Shown here one piece after another: positions 1 to 7,800 of a stretch of DNA of 64,000 bases. Made by a program: the position numbers and the translations under genes. The stretch comes from Actinopolyspora xinjiangensis. Its GTDB lineage: Bacteria > Actinomycetota > Actinomycetes > Mycobacteriales > Pseudonocardiaceae. Under the pieces are notes generated by a model, which saw nothing but the letters and a program-made list of their open reading frames with translations, was not told where the DNA came from and did not search any database. Every line of letters starts with the position of its first letter. The stretch's first letter is position 1. The stretch lies in the NCBI RefSeq assembly GCF_900104475.1, contig NZ_FNJR01000012.1, forward strand, positions 62,001-126,000. Direction: 5' to 3'.

Positions 1-48
1 AGTGGGGTCGTGCACGGTGAGCGTGCCTGTGGTGCGAAGGGAGTCGTG

Positions 49-468
49 ATGGCGGAGCAGAGTGCGGATGCGTCCGGTTTCGTGGGTGCTGGGGCGGCGT
101 TGCAGTCGATCCGGGACGAGAACTCCTGGATCCAGCAGCAGATCTCCGGCGGCGGCCTGAGCATGGAACCCCAAGCCGCCGACAAGGCAGCCGAGGTGTA
201 CTTGCGCGAAGCCGGGAAAGTCGACGAACTTATCGACGCTGCTATTGGCCTTCAGCAGGTACCAGGTCTCGGGGCCTACACCTCTGGGCAGCAGTTGGCG
301 GCCAAGTTCGGGAACAAGGCCCGTAACGGCTCGAACGGTGCGGCTGATCTGCTTGAACAGTTTGCTGATGAGCTGCGGCGTAAGGCGGATCTGTTCAAGC
401 AGGCGAAGAAGAACTATCAGGCTACCGATGAACAGGCTGCCGATGATCTGCGAAGGGGTGCGCAGTGA
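49..468 (+). CDS. Small helical protein, probable type VII secretion-associated partner of a DUF3558 lipoprotein
   Basis: A 139-residue soluble, Ala/Gln-rich protein, predicted mostly helical, with no signal peptide or membrane segment. The ATG at 49 is chosen over an in-frame GTG at 10 because AAGGGAG lies just upstream of it. The start context (GTGATGGCGGA) is repeated at the paralogous gene at 20350. Its first 55 or so residues match the N-terminus of that later gene. The stop overlaps the start of the next gene by 4 nt (GTGA), so the two are probably translationally coupled. Size, helicity and the lipoprotein partner suggest an ESX-type secreted or chaperone-bound protein; this is inference, since no WXG motif is visible. 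The coding sequence is real by its ribosome site, coupling and paralogue. Confidence 0.7.
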   Translation: MAEQSADASGFVGAGAALQSIRDENSWIQQQISGGGLSMEPQAADKAAEVYLREAGKVDELIDAAIGLQQVPGLGAYTSGQQLAAKFGNKARNGSNGAADLLEQFADELRRKADLFKQAKKNYQATDEQAADDLRRGAQ

Positions 469-1010
469 AATTGTGGACACGCTCGTTGTTGACCGCTGTT
501 GCTGGGGCGGCGTTGATTGCGGCTTCCGCATGTTCGCCGAGTGAAGGTACTGGTGACGGCTCGTCAGAGACGAGTGGGAATTCGCCTTCCAGTGAGGCAT
601 TAGCGAGTGTTAAACCGTGCGAAATGCTTTCCTCGGATACCCTAAGTTCATTCGGGCTGGAAGTGCCGGGAAAGACCAAAAGTGAACTACCATGGAAGCC
701 GGGTTGCTACTACGAAGGTGATCCGTTCACTGTGAGGATGGAGAAAAACACCCGTCAAACGGTGGATTCATCCGAGCAGAAATCAGTTTGGGCTGAGTTC
801 GAGCGTCTTGAGGTCAATGGTCGTTCCGGAGCCCGAGTGATCACCAAAGGAGCAACACAGACGCGGGCTTGCGGCGTTATGTTCGATGCGGGGGAAGGGA
901 TCGTCCAAGTCCGAGCCCGTGAGATCCGTTTGCCTGACGACGAGGATGAGTGCGCTGAGGCTTTGAAGATCGCGAAGAAGATCGAACCGAACGTTCCTGA
1001 ACCCGCGTGA
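465..1010 (+). CDS. DUF3558-like lipoprotein
   Basis: A 181-residue protein starting with GTG, overlapping the stop of the preceding gene by 4 nt and preceded by GAAGGGG. The N-terminus is a lipoprotein signal peptide: MKLWTR, a hydrophobic stretch, then lipobox ASAC with the acylated cysteine near residue 23. A Ser/Gly/Glu-rich linker follows. The body has the pattern of DUF3558 actinobacterial lipoproteins: a conserved C-E-M-L start, a central P-G-C-Y-Y segment, and a late cysteine in R-A-C. It should sit on the outer face of the membrane. A second, leaderless version forms the C-terminal part of the fused gene at 20350-21015 and shares the same last eight residues. Exact function is unknown; DUF3558 proteins often lie beside ESX-type genes. 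Confidence 0.75.
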   Translation: MKLWTRSLLTAVAGAALIAASACSPSEGTGDGSSETSGNSPSSEALASVKPCEMLSSDTLSSFGLEVPGKTKSELPWKPGCYYEGDPFTVRMEKNTRQTVDSSEQKSVWAEFERLEVNGRSGARVITKGATQTRACGVMFDAGEGIVQVRAREIRLPDDEDECAEALKIAKKIEPNVPEPA

Positions 1011-1075
1011 GTGGGTGTCGCGGCACACTGTTTCGGTAGATGTTCTTTGGCTCGGCGAGAGTGAGAGCGCGGTGT

Positions 1076-1102
1076 AGCGCCTCCGGTGGTGTCGGAGGCG
1101 CT
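1076..1102. terminator. Bidirectional hairpin between convergent genes
   Basis: A perfect 10-bp inverted repeat, AGCGCCTCCG and CGGAGGCGCT, around a 7-nt loop (GTGGTGT). It lies between the convergent lipoprotein gene and the DUF397 gene. There is no U-tract, as is common in high-GC actinomycetes. A shared terminator is the simplest reading. Confidence 0.6.
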
Positions 1103-1119
1103 GCGTCGCCGAGGCTGTT

Positions 1120-1311
1120 TCAGCTGAACCGGTCGGTTTTGACCGCGCTCAGGAACGTGTGCCACTGCGTGCTCGTGGTGGTGAAGTAGCCGAGCGAGCG
1201 GTCCTTGGTGTCGCGTACCGCCGCGCCGCCGCCGATCCGACCGACCTCGACGCAGGCCGTGTGCTTGCTTGACCGACTGGATTTACGCCAGCGCGTAACA
1301 GTTTCCGTCAC
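1120..1311 (-). CDS. DUF397 domain protein (left cassette)
   Basis: A 63-residue DUF397 protein. It shows the family pattern W-R-K-S-S near residue 8, a C-V-E-V strand, A-V-R-D-T-K, and W-x-x-F-L-x-A-V near the end. It starts with GTG overlapping the stop of the upstream XRE gene (GTGA), so the two are translationally coupled. DUF397 proteins are typical partners of WhiJ-type XRE regulators in Streptomyces and Pseudonocardiales, where such pairs affect development; some have been proposed to behave like toxin-antitoxin pairs. Its role here is unknown. A paralogous cassette in the opposite orientation lies at 19175-20223. Confidence 0.85.
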   Translation of the reverse strand: MTETVTRWRKSSRSSKHTACVEVGRIGGGAAVRDTKDRSLGYFTTTSTQWHTFLSAVKTDRFS

Positions 1312-2180
1312 GATATGCTCTCCTCAACAGCGTCTGCACGGTCGGCGATGAAGTTCAATGAGTCTTCGGGGGTCATCGTCGCCTCGCGCAGGGTATCGAG
1401 TGCCTGGCGGTGTTCCTCAACTGCTTTGTTATCGGTGAGAAACACTGCCGAACACAGCTGCTCGAAGTGCACGATCGGTGGTGCCTTCGAGAACTCGAAC
1501 AGGACGAACTCGCCGGAGTGAGCCGGTGTCCAGCGGTTCACCATTGAGGGGAGCACGCGTACGGTCACATTCGGGAACTCCGCTGTCTTGAGCATGTGCC
1601 GTAGCTGGTCGGCCATGGTCGCTGCGTCGCAGACTCGCTCTTCGAGCGCACGCTGCATGATGATGGCCTCGAACTCCGGAGCGTTGCGGCCGATGAGGAT
1701 GTCGCGTCGACTCGCCCGCATCGCCACTCGCGATTCCAGCTCCTCGGGTGGAGCTTCGGTCATGACGGCCCGCGCGTAGTCCCCGATCTGTAGCAGTCCA
1801 GGGATGAGCAGTGGGGCGATTTCGGCGATGTACGTCGCGGTGCGTTCGTACTCGATCAACGAGACGAGCTCCTGGTGAGCACCTGGGAAGCCCGATCGTA
1901 TCCAGTTCGGATGGTGCGCTTCACGGGCTGATTCAACCAGCCGTTCCCGCTCGGAAGTGGGGAGTCCGAGAGCTACGGCGATCCCGGCGACGTCTTCTGG
2001 AGTAGCGGCACGTTCGCCCCGTTCGGTTCGGCCGACCCATGCGTGCCCCATGTTGACTCTGCGAGCCAACTCACGAGTGTTGATCCCTGCCTCGTTGCGA
2101 GCTTTCCGCAGTTCAGCGCCTAGCGAGCGTGCTCGTGGATTTCCGGGTTTGGATCCGACCATGAGCCAAGAGTAGTTCAT
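1308..2180 (-). CDS. WhiJ-like XRE family regulator with DUF5753 domain (left cassette)
   Basis: About 290 residues. The N-terminal helix-turn-helix (L-G-A-E-L-R-K-A-R, then T-R-E-L-A-R-R-V) is of the XRE type. It is followed by a DUF5753 C-terminal domain with characteristic segments such as A-P-L-L-I-P-G-L-L-Q and F-x-V-L-F-E-F. These are cytoplasmic DNA-binding regulators found with DUF397 genes. The start is uncertain: ATG codons at 2201, 2180 and 2162 are in frame and none has a clear ribosome site. Upstream, at 2241-2268, lies a repeated TTTGGAT operator-like element, consistent with self-regulation and with control of the divergent genes at 2322-3108. The paralogue at 19175-20035 is only moderately similar. 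Confidence 0.85.
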   Translation of the reverse strand: MNYSWLMVGSKPGNPRARSLGAELRKARNEAGINTRELARRVNMGHAWVGRTERGERAATPEDVAGIAVALGLPTSERERLVESAREAHHPNWIRSGFPGAHQELVSLIEYERTATYIAEIAPLLIPGLLQIGDYARAVMTEAPPEELESRVAMRASRRDILIGRNAPEFEAIIMQRALEERVCDAATMADQLRHMLKTAEFPNVTVRVLPSMVNRWTPAHSGEFVLFEFSKAPPIVHFEQLCSAVFLTDNKAVEEHRQALDTLREATMTPEDSLNFIADRADAVEESIS

Positions 2181-2240
2181 GTTCCCAACACATTGGATCA
2201 CTCAAAGGTGTCATTGCGTAGCTGGCTACAGTCCGAGATC

Positions 2241-2268
2241 TTTGGATCGAATCCAAAAGCTTTGGATT
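2241..2268. promoter_or_regulatory. Triple TTTGGAT half-site, candidate operator
   Basis: Three half-sites form two overlapping palindromes: TTTGGAT-CGA-ATCCAAA (2241-2257) and AATCCAAA-AGC-TTTGGATT (2250-2268), each with perfect arms. A looser TTGGAT half-site lies at 2193-2198. The element is in the divergent region between the left XRE gene and the 2322 gene, in a locally AT-richer stretch. This is the expected place for an autoregulatory operator. Binding by the neighbouring XRE protein is inference. Confidence 0.5.
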
Positions 2269-2321
2269 GGGTTAACAATGGAGAGACTATCAATGAATAC
2301 CTTTCGTAGAAGACTGGTGGC

Positions 2322-2795
2322 TTGTGTGCCAGTGAGCCAGCTTCGACAGTGGTCAGTCATTTCCCAGCTGTTTCCCGGGATGTTCCGGTGACTCCGCCGC
2401 CGAGCGCTTGGCATGACCTGGCGTTGCACTGGCATGCCCATGCGGATCTGCGGGCCAGTTGTTCCAGGTCTCGTCGTGGACGGCGGCCGGTGGCGGTGTT
2501 GTTCACGCCGCGGGCCGCGGCTGCCTGGCTGGCCGGAACCGTGCAGCGCTACCGCAGCGAGGCGGTGGCGGTGCAATGCAACACCGCCACCGGCCCTGCC
2601 CCTACCAATTCGGAGTCGCGGGACAGCTGTCACGACCACCATCTGCTGTCGCTGGGCTATCCGCTCGACGCGTTGATCCTCACCGCCAGCGGGGAGCTGT
2701 ATTTGCACCTCGACCCGCTCGGCCCCCGCGAATGCCCCTACCACCGACCCGAACGATCCGAACGCCCCAACCCAGGAGACAACCATGTTTACTAA
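2322..2795 (+). CDS. Hypothetical protein
   Basis: About 157 residues, not recognised. From about residue 25 onward the codons show the G/C third-position bias of neighbouring genes. A tract rich in His and Trp (W-H-D-L-A-L-H-W-H-A-H-A) is followed by a V-A-V-L-F-T-P segment and a C-terminal L-I-L-T-A-S-G-E-L-Y-L-H strand. The start is uncertain: TTG at 2322 or GTG at 2349, neither with a good ribosome site. The stop overlaps the next start by 11 nt, so the two probably form an operon divergent from the left WhiJ-like regulator. It may be a target of that cassette. No signal peptide or membrane segment is visible. Confidence 0.6.
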   Translation: MCASEPASTVVSHFPAVSRDVPVTPPPSAWHDLALHWHAHADLRASCSRSRRGRRPVAVLFTPRAAAAWLAGTVQRYRSEAVAVQCNTATGPAPTNSESRDSCHDHHLLSLGYPLDALILTASGELYLHLDPLGPRECPYHRPERSERPNPGDNHVY

Positions 2796-3108
2796 CACCA
2801 TGACGCTGTACCGGGTGGTCAACCCCGACTCGCTGGGCTCCTACACCGAACTGCTGCACCACCAACCCACCGAGCACCGCGTCGACGACGCCGAAGCCTT
2901 GCCCTGGCTGCGTGAGTGGGCGCTGGCCGTGCTTTACCGCACCGAGGAACGGTTCGGGATGTATCAGATCGCGATTATGCCGCTGGACCAGCACGACAGA
3001 CCCGACGAGAACGCCTTCCACGACCTCATCGCCGACGACACCGAGGTCATCGAGGACTACCTCTGCTGGTCCGGATGCTCCGAACTCGTCCCCGCATCAG
3101 GAAGTTGA
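2785..3108 (+). CDS. Hypothetical protein
   Basis: A 107-residue acidic soluble protein, unrecognised. AGGAG stands 5-8 nt before the ATG at 2785, inside the 3' end of the preceding gene, so the two are co-transcribed. The sequence has a mixed alpha/beta look (M-T-L-Y-R-V-V-N, W-A-L-A-V-L-Y-R, Y-Q-I-A-I-M-P-L) with an Asp/Glu-rich C-terminal third. There are no metal or catalytic motifs I can name. It is followed directly by repeat copy A. Confidence 0.7.
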   Translation: MFTNTMTLYRVVNPDSLGSYTELLHHQPTEHRVDDAEALPWLREWALAVLYRTEERFGMYQIAIMPLDQHDRPDENAFHDLIADDTEVIEDYLCWSGCSELVPASGS

Positions 3109-3117
3109 GGGTTTCCG

Positions 3118-3355
3118 GCCGGGTTTCGTGGGTGGCCGCTCGGCGCAACCTCGGGGACGGCTCTCGCTCCGGCCAGGCCCACCATCGAGTAGCCACCTAC
3201 GCCACGTTGGGCCTTCCTCGCGAGAGCCGCACGCGAGAACCCGCAGCGGTGCCGATTGCGGGAGTGGTCGGAGTGCGGCCCGCGAGGGTGGTTGAGGTTT
3301 GGCACCGCACTTTGCCGAGGGCCGGAGATTTCGCGAGAAATTGGCGGTACTCCGG
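3118..3355 (-). repeat. Composite palindromic repeat, copy A
   Basis: Best read on the minus strand. In order it holds a TTTCTCGCGAAATC block, a GCCGCACTCCGACCACT / CGCAATCGGCACCG block, then CGGGTTCTC and a long hairpin. The outer arms of the hairpin are GGCTCTCGC (3159-3167 on plus) and GCGAGAGCC (3220-3228). Nested inside are AGGCCCA/TGGGCCT-type arms around a centre with GTAGG and CTAC. The same ordered blocks recur near 9.0, 31.0 and, more diverged, 50.0 kb. No protein is convincingly encoded here. The role is unknown. Confidence 0.65.
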
Positions 3356-3671
3356 AAGCTGGGGGAGTGGGGGTTCGGCTCTGCCACACCGACGAAAACA
3401 TTTCCGCGTTTCCTTGGTGGGGAGATGCTTCTCGCGTCTCGTTGATCACGTCGTCGGAACGTGGGGCGGTGCGGCGATCGCCGTGACACTCAGCTTGCGG
3501 GGTGTGAGTAGATCAGCCGCATAGCCGGACGCGGCGGCCACCTCGAACGCGAGCGCAGGCCGGGCCGCCGCGACGAGCTCGTGGGCAGTGGTCGACCCCA
3601 GCGCGCTGTTTCGTTTTTTGTAACTGGTTGCGAAAATCGAATTAGCTGGCTGGGCACCGAAAGGAGCGAAG
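3356..3671. other. Intergenic region with promoter-like sequence and a coding-like fragment on the minus strand
   Basis: This holds no convincing complete gene. On the minus strand, 3446-3601 reads as about 50 codons with G/C third-position bias ending in a natural stop (segments such as A-H-E-L-V-A-A-A-R and L-L-T-P-R-K-L), which may be the 3' remnant of a lost gene. Next to it, 3605-3650 is AT-rich (CGTTTTTTGTAACTGG, then CGAAAATCGAATTAGC) and is the likely promoter of the 3672 gene. AAAGGAG precedes that start. Confidence 0.3.
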
Positions 3672-4079
3672 ATGACCGACCAGGCACGACAGGCCCTGGA
3701 GAACGTCCGCCGCGCCCCGTCGTTGTATCGGCGACCGCGCGTCGCGGAGATCGCACTGGCGGTGCTCAGCCTCGGTGCGCTGAGTGCCGGGGCGAGCTGG
3801 GTGATCCAATCCGATCCGCCGCTGGTGGGGTCGCTGTTGGCGGCCCTGGCGATCCTCGCTGTTCCGTTCTCGTGGCACTGGGCGGCGTTGCGCGCTCCGG
3901 GACGCGCACCGTGGCGGCGTGTCGACACGCTCCTGGCAGGCGCGGCGCTGCTCGCGGGCACGTTTCCCGTATCCGAACTGCTCTGGTCCGATGGCTCCAG
4001 TGGGGCATCCGCCCGGGTCGCTTCGGCGGTAGCCGCTGCGATGCTGGCGATTTTCATCGGTGTGCGGTGGCGCCGATGA
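3672..4079 (+). CDS. Small integral membrane protein
   Basis: 135 residues with a basic cytoplasmic N-terminus (about 22 residues) and four hydrophobic stretches, roughly residues 25-45, 50-67, 85-103 and 112-131, ending in R-W-R-R. The start ATG has a good AAAGGAG site. The stop overlaps the next start (ATGA), so it is coupled to a small winged-helix regulator. Such pairs of a DUF-type membrane protein and a PadR/ArsR-like regulator are common in actinomycetes, with the regulator usually acting on the operon. Function is unknown. The pair lies between repeat A and the defence genes. Confidence 0.75.
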   Translation: MTDQARQALENVRRAPSLYRRPRVAEIALAVLSLGALSAGASWVIQSDPPLVGSLLAALAILAVPFSWHWAALRAPGRAPWRRVDTLLAGAALLAGTFPVSELLWSDGSSGASARVASAVAAAMLAIFIGVRWRR

Positions 4080-4381
4080 GCACGGCCCGAGACCCCCGCG
4101 AAGCACTTCCGACCATCCTGCACTCACCGGTGCGGCTGGCGATCCTCGGAGCGCTGCGGCACGTGCAGGCCGCCGATTTCGGCGACCTGCAACGCGGCCT
4201 GGAAATCACCACCGCCGAACTGTCGCGTCAGCTCGGCGTGTTGCATCGCGAGGAGCTGATCGAGATCAGAAAGGTGCAGCGCCACCGCCACACCATCACC
4301 AGGGCCCGGTTGTCCGAGCAGGGGCGATCCCGCTTCGAGGACTACCTCGCCGAGCTGCATCGGGTGGCCTTCGGGCCGTGA
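4076..4381 (+). CDS. Winged-helix transcriptional regulator (ArsR/MarR-like)
   Basis: 101 residues, starting at the ATG that overlaps the stop of the membrane protein gene. It reads as one winged helix-turn-helix domain: helix 1 H-S-P-V-R-L-A-I-L-G-A-L, recognition region T-T-A-E-L-S-R-Q-L-G-V-L, and a wing with R-K-V-Q-R-H-R-H-T. This is the layout of small regulators annotated as 'transcriptional regulator' with a HTH_34/MarR-type domain. No ligand cysteines are seen. It probably controls its own operon. A hairpin at 4434-4457 follows. Confidence 0.8.
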   Translation: MSTARDPREALPTILHSPVRLAILGALRHVQAADFGDLQRGLEITTAELSRQLGVLHREELIEIRKVQRHRHTITRARLSEQGRSRFEDYLAELHRVAFGP

Positions 4382-4433
4382 CCGGCGGTTTCACACGTGC
4401 CCTGTCGGCGACAGCGCTCGCGGGCACGCCGGA

Positions 4434-4457
4434 CGCGTACGGGGCACGCCGTACGCG
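4434..4457 (+). terminator. Hairpin downstream of the membrane protein/regulator pair
   Basis: Perfect 9-bp arms, CGCGTACGG and CCGTACGCG, with a 6-nt loop (GGCACG). It sits 52 nt after the regulator stop and before the drmA leader. It lacks a U-tract. Confidence 0.5.
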
Positions 4458-4872
4458 CTCGGTCGGGTCCGTTCAACGATCGGTATCCGATGTATGCGAA
4501 TTCCGGGCCAACTCCGCCGTGAGCTGGTTTATCCTCTGCCACTGGTGGGACGACGATCTTCACGTCCCGGTGAACGGGACTTCGAGGACACCTCGCCGTT
4601 GGACGCCTTGTGCGACGAGAATCCGGGCGAGTCGCCCGGCGCGGCGACCGGTGTCGGACCCGTGTGAGAGAAATCGGGATGATCACCGAACCGCGTGATT
4701 CCCGGACCGGGCGGGCGCGTGCGCGAAGCGGTGCCGCGCGGCACCGCCGGATCGGCGCGGCGGTGTACCGGCTTCCCGGTCCGTGGAGCCGTCTCCCACG
4801 ACCGACCCCGGACGAGCCACCGACAGCGAGCCACCGCCCAAGAAGAGCCACCGAGAGGGAGCACAACCGTAA
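4458..4872 (+). other. Leader region of drmA
   Basis: About 415 nt with no gene I can support. It should hold the promoter of the defence operon, but I see no convincing -35/-10 pair; the least GC-rich part is 4476-4540. GAGAGGGAG stands about 10 nt before the drmA ATG. Confidence 0.3.
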
Positions 4873-7800
4873 ATGACCACCCCGGACAGCTCGGACGGAC
4901 TGTTCATGAACCCCAACGGTGAACAGGGCAGCCTCGACATGCCCACCGGCGCGGCGCGCGGCTCGGGCGGCAACGGCGGCACCGGCAACACCGGTACTGG
5001 CGAGACCGGCGCGGGGGGCGAGGACGCCGACGCGCGGCCGGACCCGACCCGGCTGCTGGACACCGAGCAGCGGTTCCCCGACACCAGCGGCGCGCAAGTG
5101 CGCGACGGGTTGCAGGAACTCATCGTGCGCGACCTGCTCGGCCCGTGGGACGGCGACACCGAGCAGCTGCCCTACGGCTCCAGTGGCCCCCGCGAGCGCT
5201 ACCTCGTCGGGATGCTCGGCCCCAAGCAGGACGCCTGCCCCACCGCCGACGCCGAACCCGCGCCGGACACCGGGGCCGAGACCGGCGGCGAGGCCAACGG
5301 CGAGGGTGGCGGCGAACTGCCCAACGTGCTCAGCCCGCAGAGCCTCGGCCGCATCTGGGCCTCCTCGATGGGGCTGAGCTGCACCGTCGCGCGGGACACC
5401 ACCGCGCTGCACGTCACCGCGGAATGGGGTCGCTACACCAAGGAGGACACCGAGACCGCCGAAGGCGCCAAACGCAGGCTCTGGACCCGCGAACCCGTCA
5501 CGGTCAGCCGCGAGGTCCGGCTCGACGGCACCGGCTCGCACCGCCTGCCGCTGACCGCCGACACCGCCGAGGAACCCGGCGTGCTGCTGGCCGTGACCGC
5601 GCGCGACCGCGACGGCAAGCGCGTCGTGGAACTCACCCTGGTCAACGCGCAACGAGAAGGCAAGCCGCAGGAGGAGTCCTGGATGTTCCAGACCCGACTG
5701 CGCGTCACCGCCCTCGACGGCGCGTCGCCGGTGTTCCTGCCCGCCGACGACCCGCTGTACGACAGCGCCGCCGAGGACGACCCGGAGGAACAGCACCTGC
5801 GGCTGCTCTACCGCGACCAGCTGCGCTACGCCTCCGGCCACAACGTCGCCGTGCACCCGCACACCACCCCCGGCACCCGCCGCGCCCACCAGCTCGAAAC
5901 CACCTGGCTGCCCACCTACGAGGTCCCCGCCACCGTCGCGCCGGGCAACCAGCGGGGCAGCCCGCTGGCGGGCACCGAACTGGCCATGGACACCCTGGCC
6001 ACCGCCGAACCGTCCGAACTGCGCGCCGGGCTCGCACCGTTGTCCGAGGGCTACCGCCGCTGGCTCGACCAGCGCGAGTCCGAAGCTCGGGAACTGCCCG
6101 ACTCGCTGCGCGAGACCGCCGAATCCGCCGTCTTCCAGGCACGCCGCGCCGCCGACCGGGTGCGGGCGGGCATCGACCTGCTCACCGACCCCGACCACCC
6201 CGGCCACGCCGACGCGCTCGCCGCGTTCCGGTTCGCCAACCGCGCCATGGCCGCCCAGCGCCGCCACACCGACCTCGCGCGGCTGCGCGAGACCGCCGAG
6301 ATCGACTACTCCGAGGCCAAGCAGCGGGTCGAGGCCAACGGCGCGGCCGGGGCCTCCTGGCGGCCGTTCCAGCTCGCCTTCGTGCTGCTGAACCTGCCCT
6401 CGCTGGTCGACCCGGACCACGCCGAACGCGCCGCCGACTCGAACGCCGTGCTCGACCTGCTGTTCTTCCCCACCGGCGGCGGCAAGACCGAGGCATACCT
6501 CGGACTGACCGCGTTCACCTTCGCCATCCGCCGGTTGCAGGGCACCTTCGGCAGTGGCGAGGAGGCCCGCGACGGCGGCGCCGGAGTGGCGGTGCTGATG
6601 CGCTACACCCTGCGGCTGCTGACCGCGCAGCAGTTCCAGCGCGCCGCGGCGCTGGTGTGCGCGGCGGAGATGATCCGACGTGAGGACGAGGCCACCTGGG
6701 GCGCCGAACCGTTCCGCATCGGGCTGTGGGTCGGCGGCAGCGTCTCACCCAACTGGTTCGGCCAGGCCGAACAGCAGATCAGGGAGGCCCGCGAGGCCGG
6801 CGACGGCAAACGCGCCAACGTGCTGCAGACCCTGGCCTGCCCCTGGTGCGGCTCCGCGCTGCTCGCCCACCGCGACGCCGAGGTCGACACCGCCACCCGC
6901 CGGGTGCTGCTGCACTGCCCCAACGCCGAGGGCAGCGACGCCTGCCCGTTCTCCAAACCGCACTCGCCCGAGGGCCTGCCCATCCTCACCGTCGACGAGG
7001 AGATCTACCGGCTGCTGCCCAGCCTCGTCATCGCCACCGTGGACAAGCTCGCCCAGCTGCCCTGGAAGGGCTACGCCGGGATGCTGTTCGGCCGGGTGCG
7101 CCGCTGGTGCCCCCGGCACGGCTACCGCCACGCCGACCTCGACGCCGAGACCGGCTGCGCCGACAAGCACCACAAGAAGAGCGGCCACCCGAACGTGAGC
7201 AGTAAGCCCGTGGCGCGGCTGCGCGCGCCCGACCTGATCATCCAGGACGAGCTGCACCTGATCTCCGGGGCGCTGGGCACCACCGTAGGGCTGTTCGAGT
7301 CCGCGGTGGACGAGCTGTGCTGCTGGCGCACCCCCGGCGGCAACGAGGCCGGGCCGAAGATCATCGCCTCCACCGCCACCACCAAACGCGCCGGCGAGCA
7401 GGTGCGCGGGGTGTTCAACCGCGATCTGGCGGTGTTCCCGCCGCAGGTCACCGAGGTCTCCGACACGTTCTTCTCGCATCAGGTGTCCACCGCGGACAAA
7501 CCGGGCAGGCGCTACCTCGGGATCTGCGCCCACGGGGTGCGGCTGAAGTCCGCCGAGATCCGCGTCGCCGAGATCCTGCTGCTGGCCGGGCAGACCCTGT
7601 TCGACCAGCACGGCGCGGCGGCCGACCCGTACATGACGCTGGTCGGCTACTTCAACGCCACCAGGGAACTCGCCGGGATGCGGCGCTCCCTCGACGACGA
7701 CGTGGCCACCCGCGTGCGCACCCACGGCCGCAGGCGCGGCATCTCCGACCGGCTGCTCACCCGCGCCGCGATGCTCAACATCCAGGAACTGACCTCCCGC

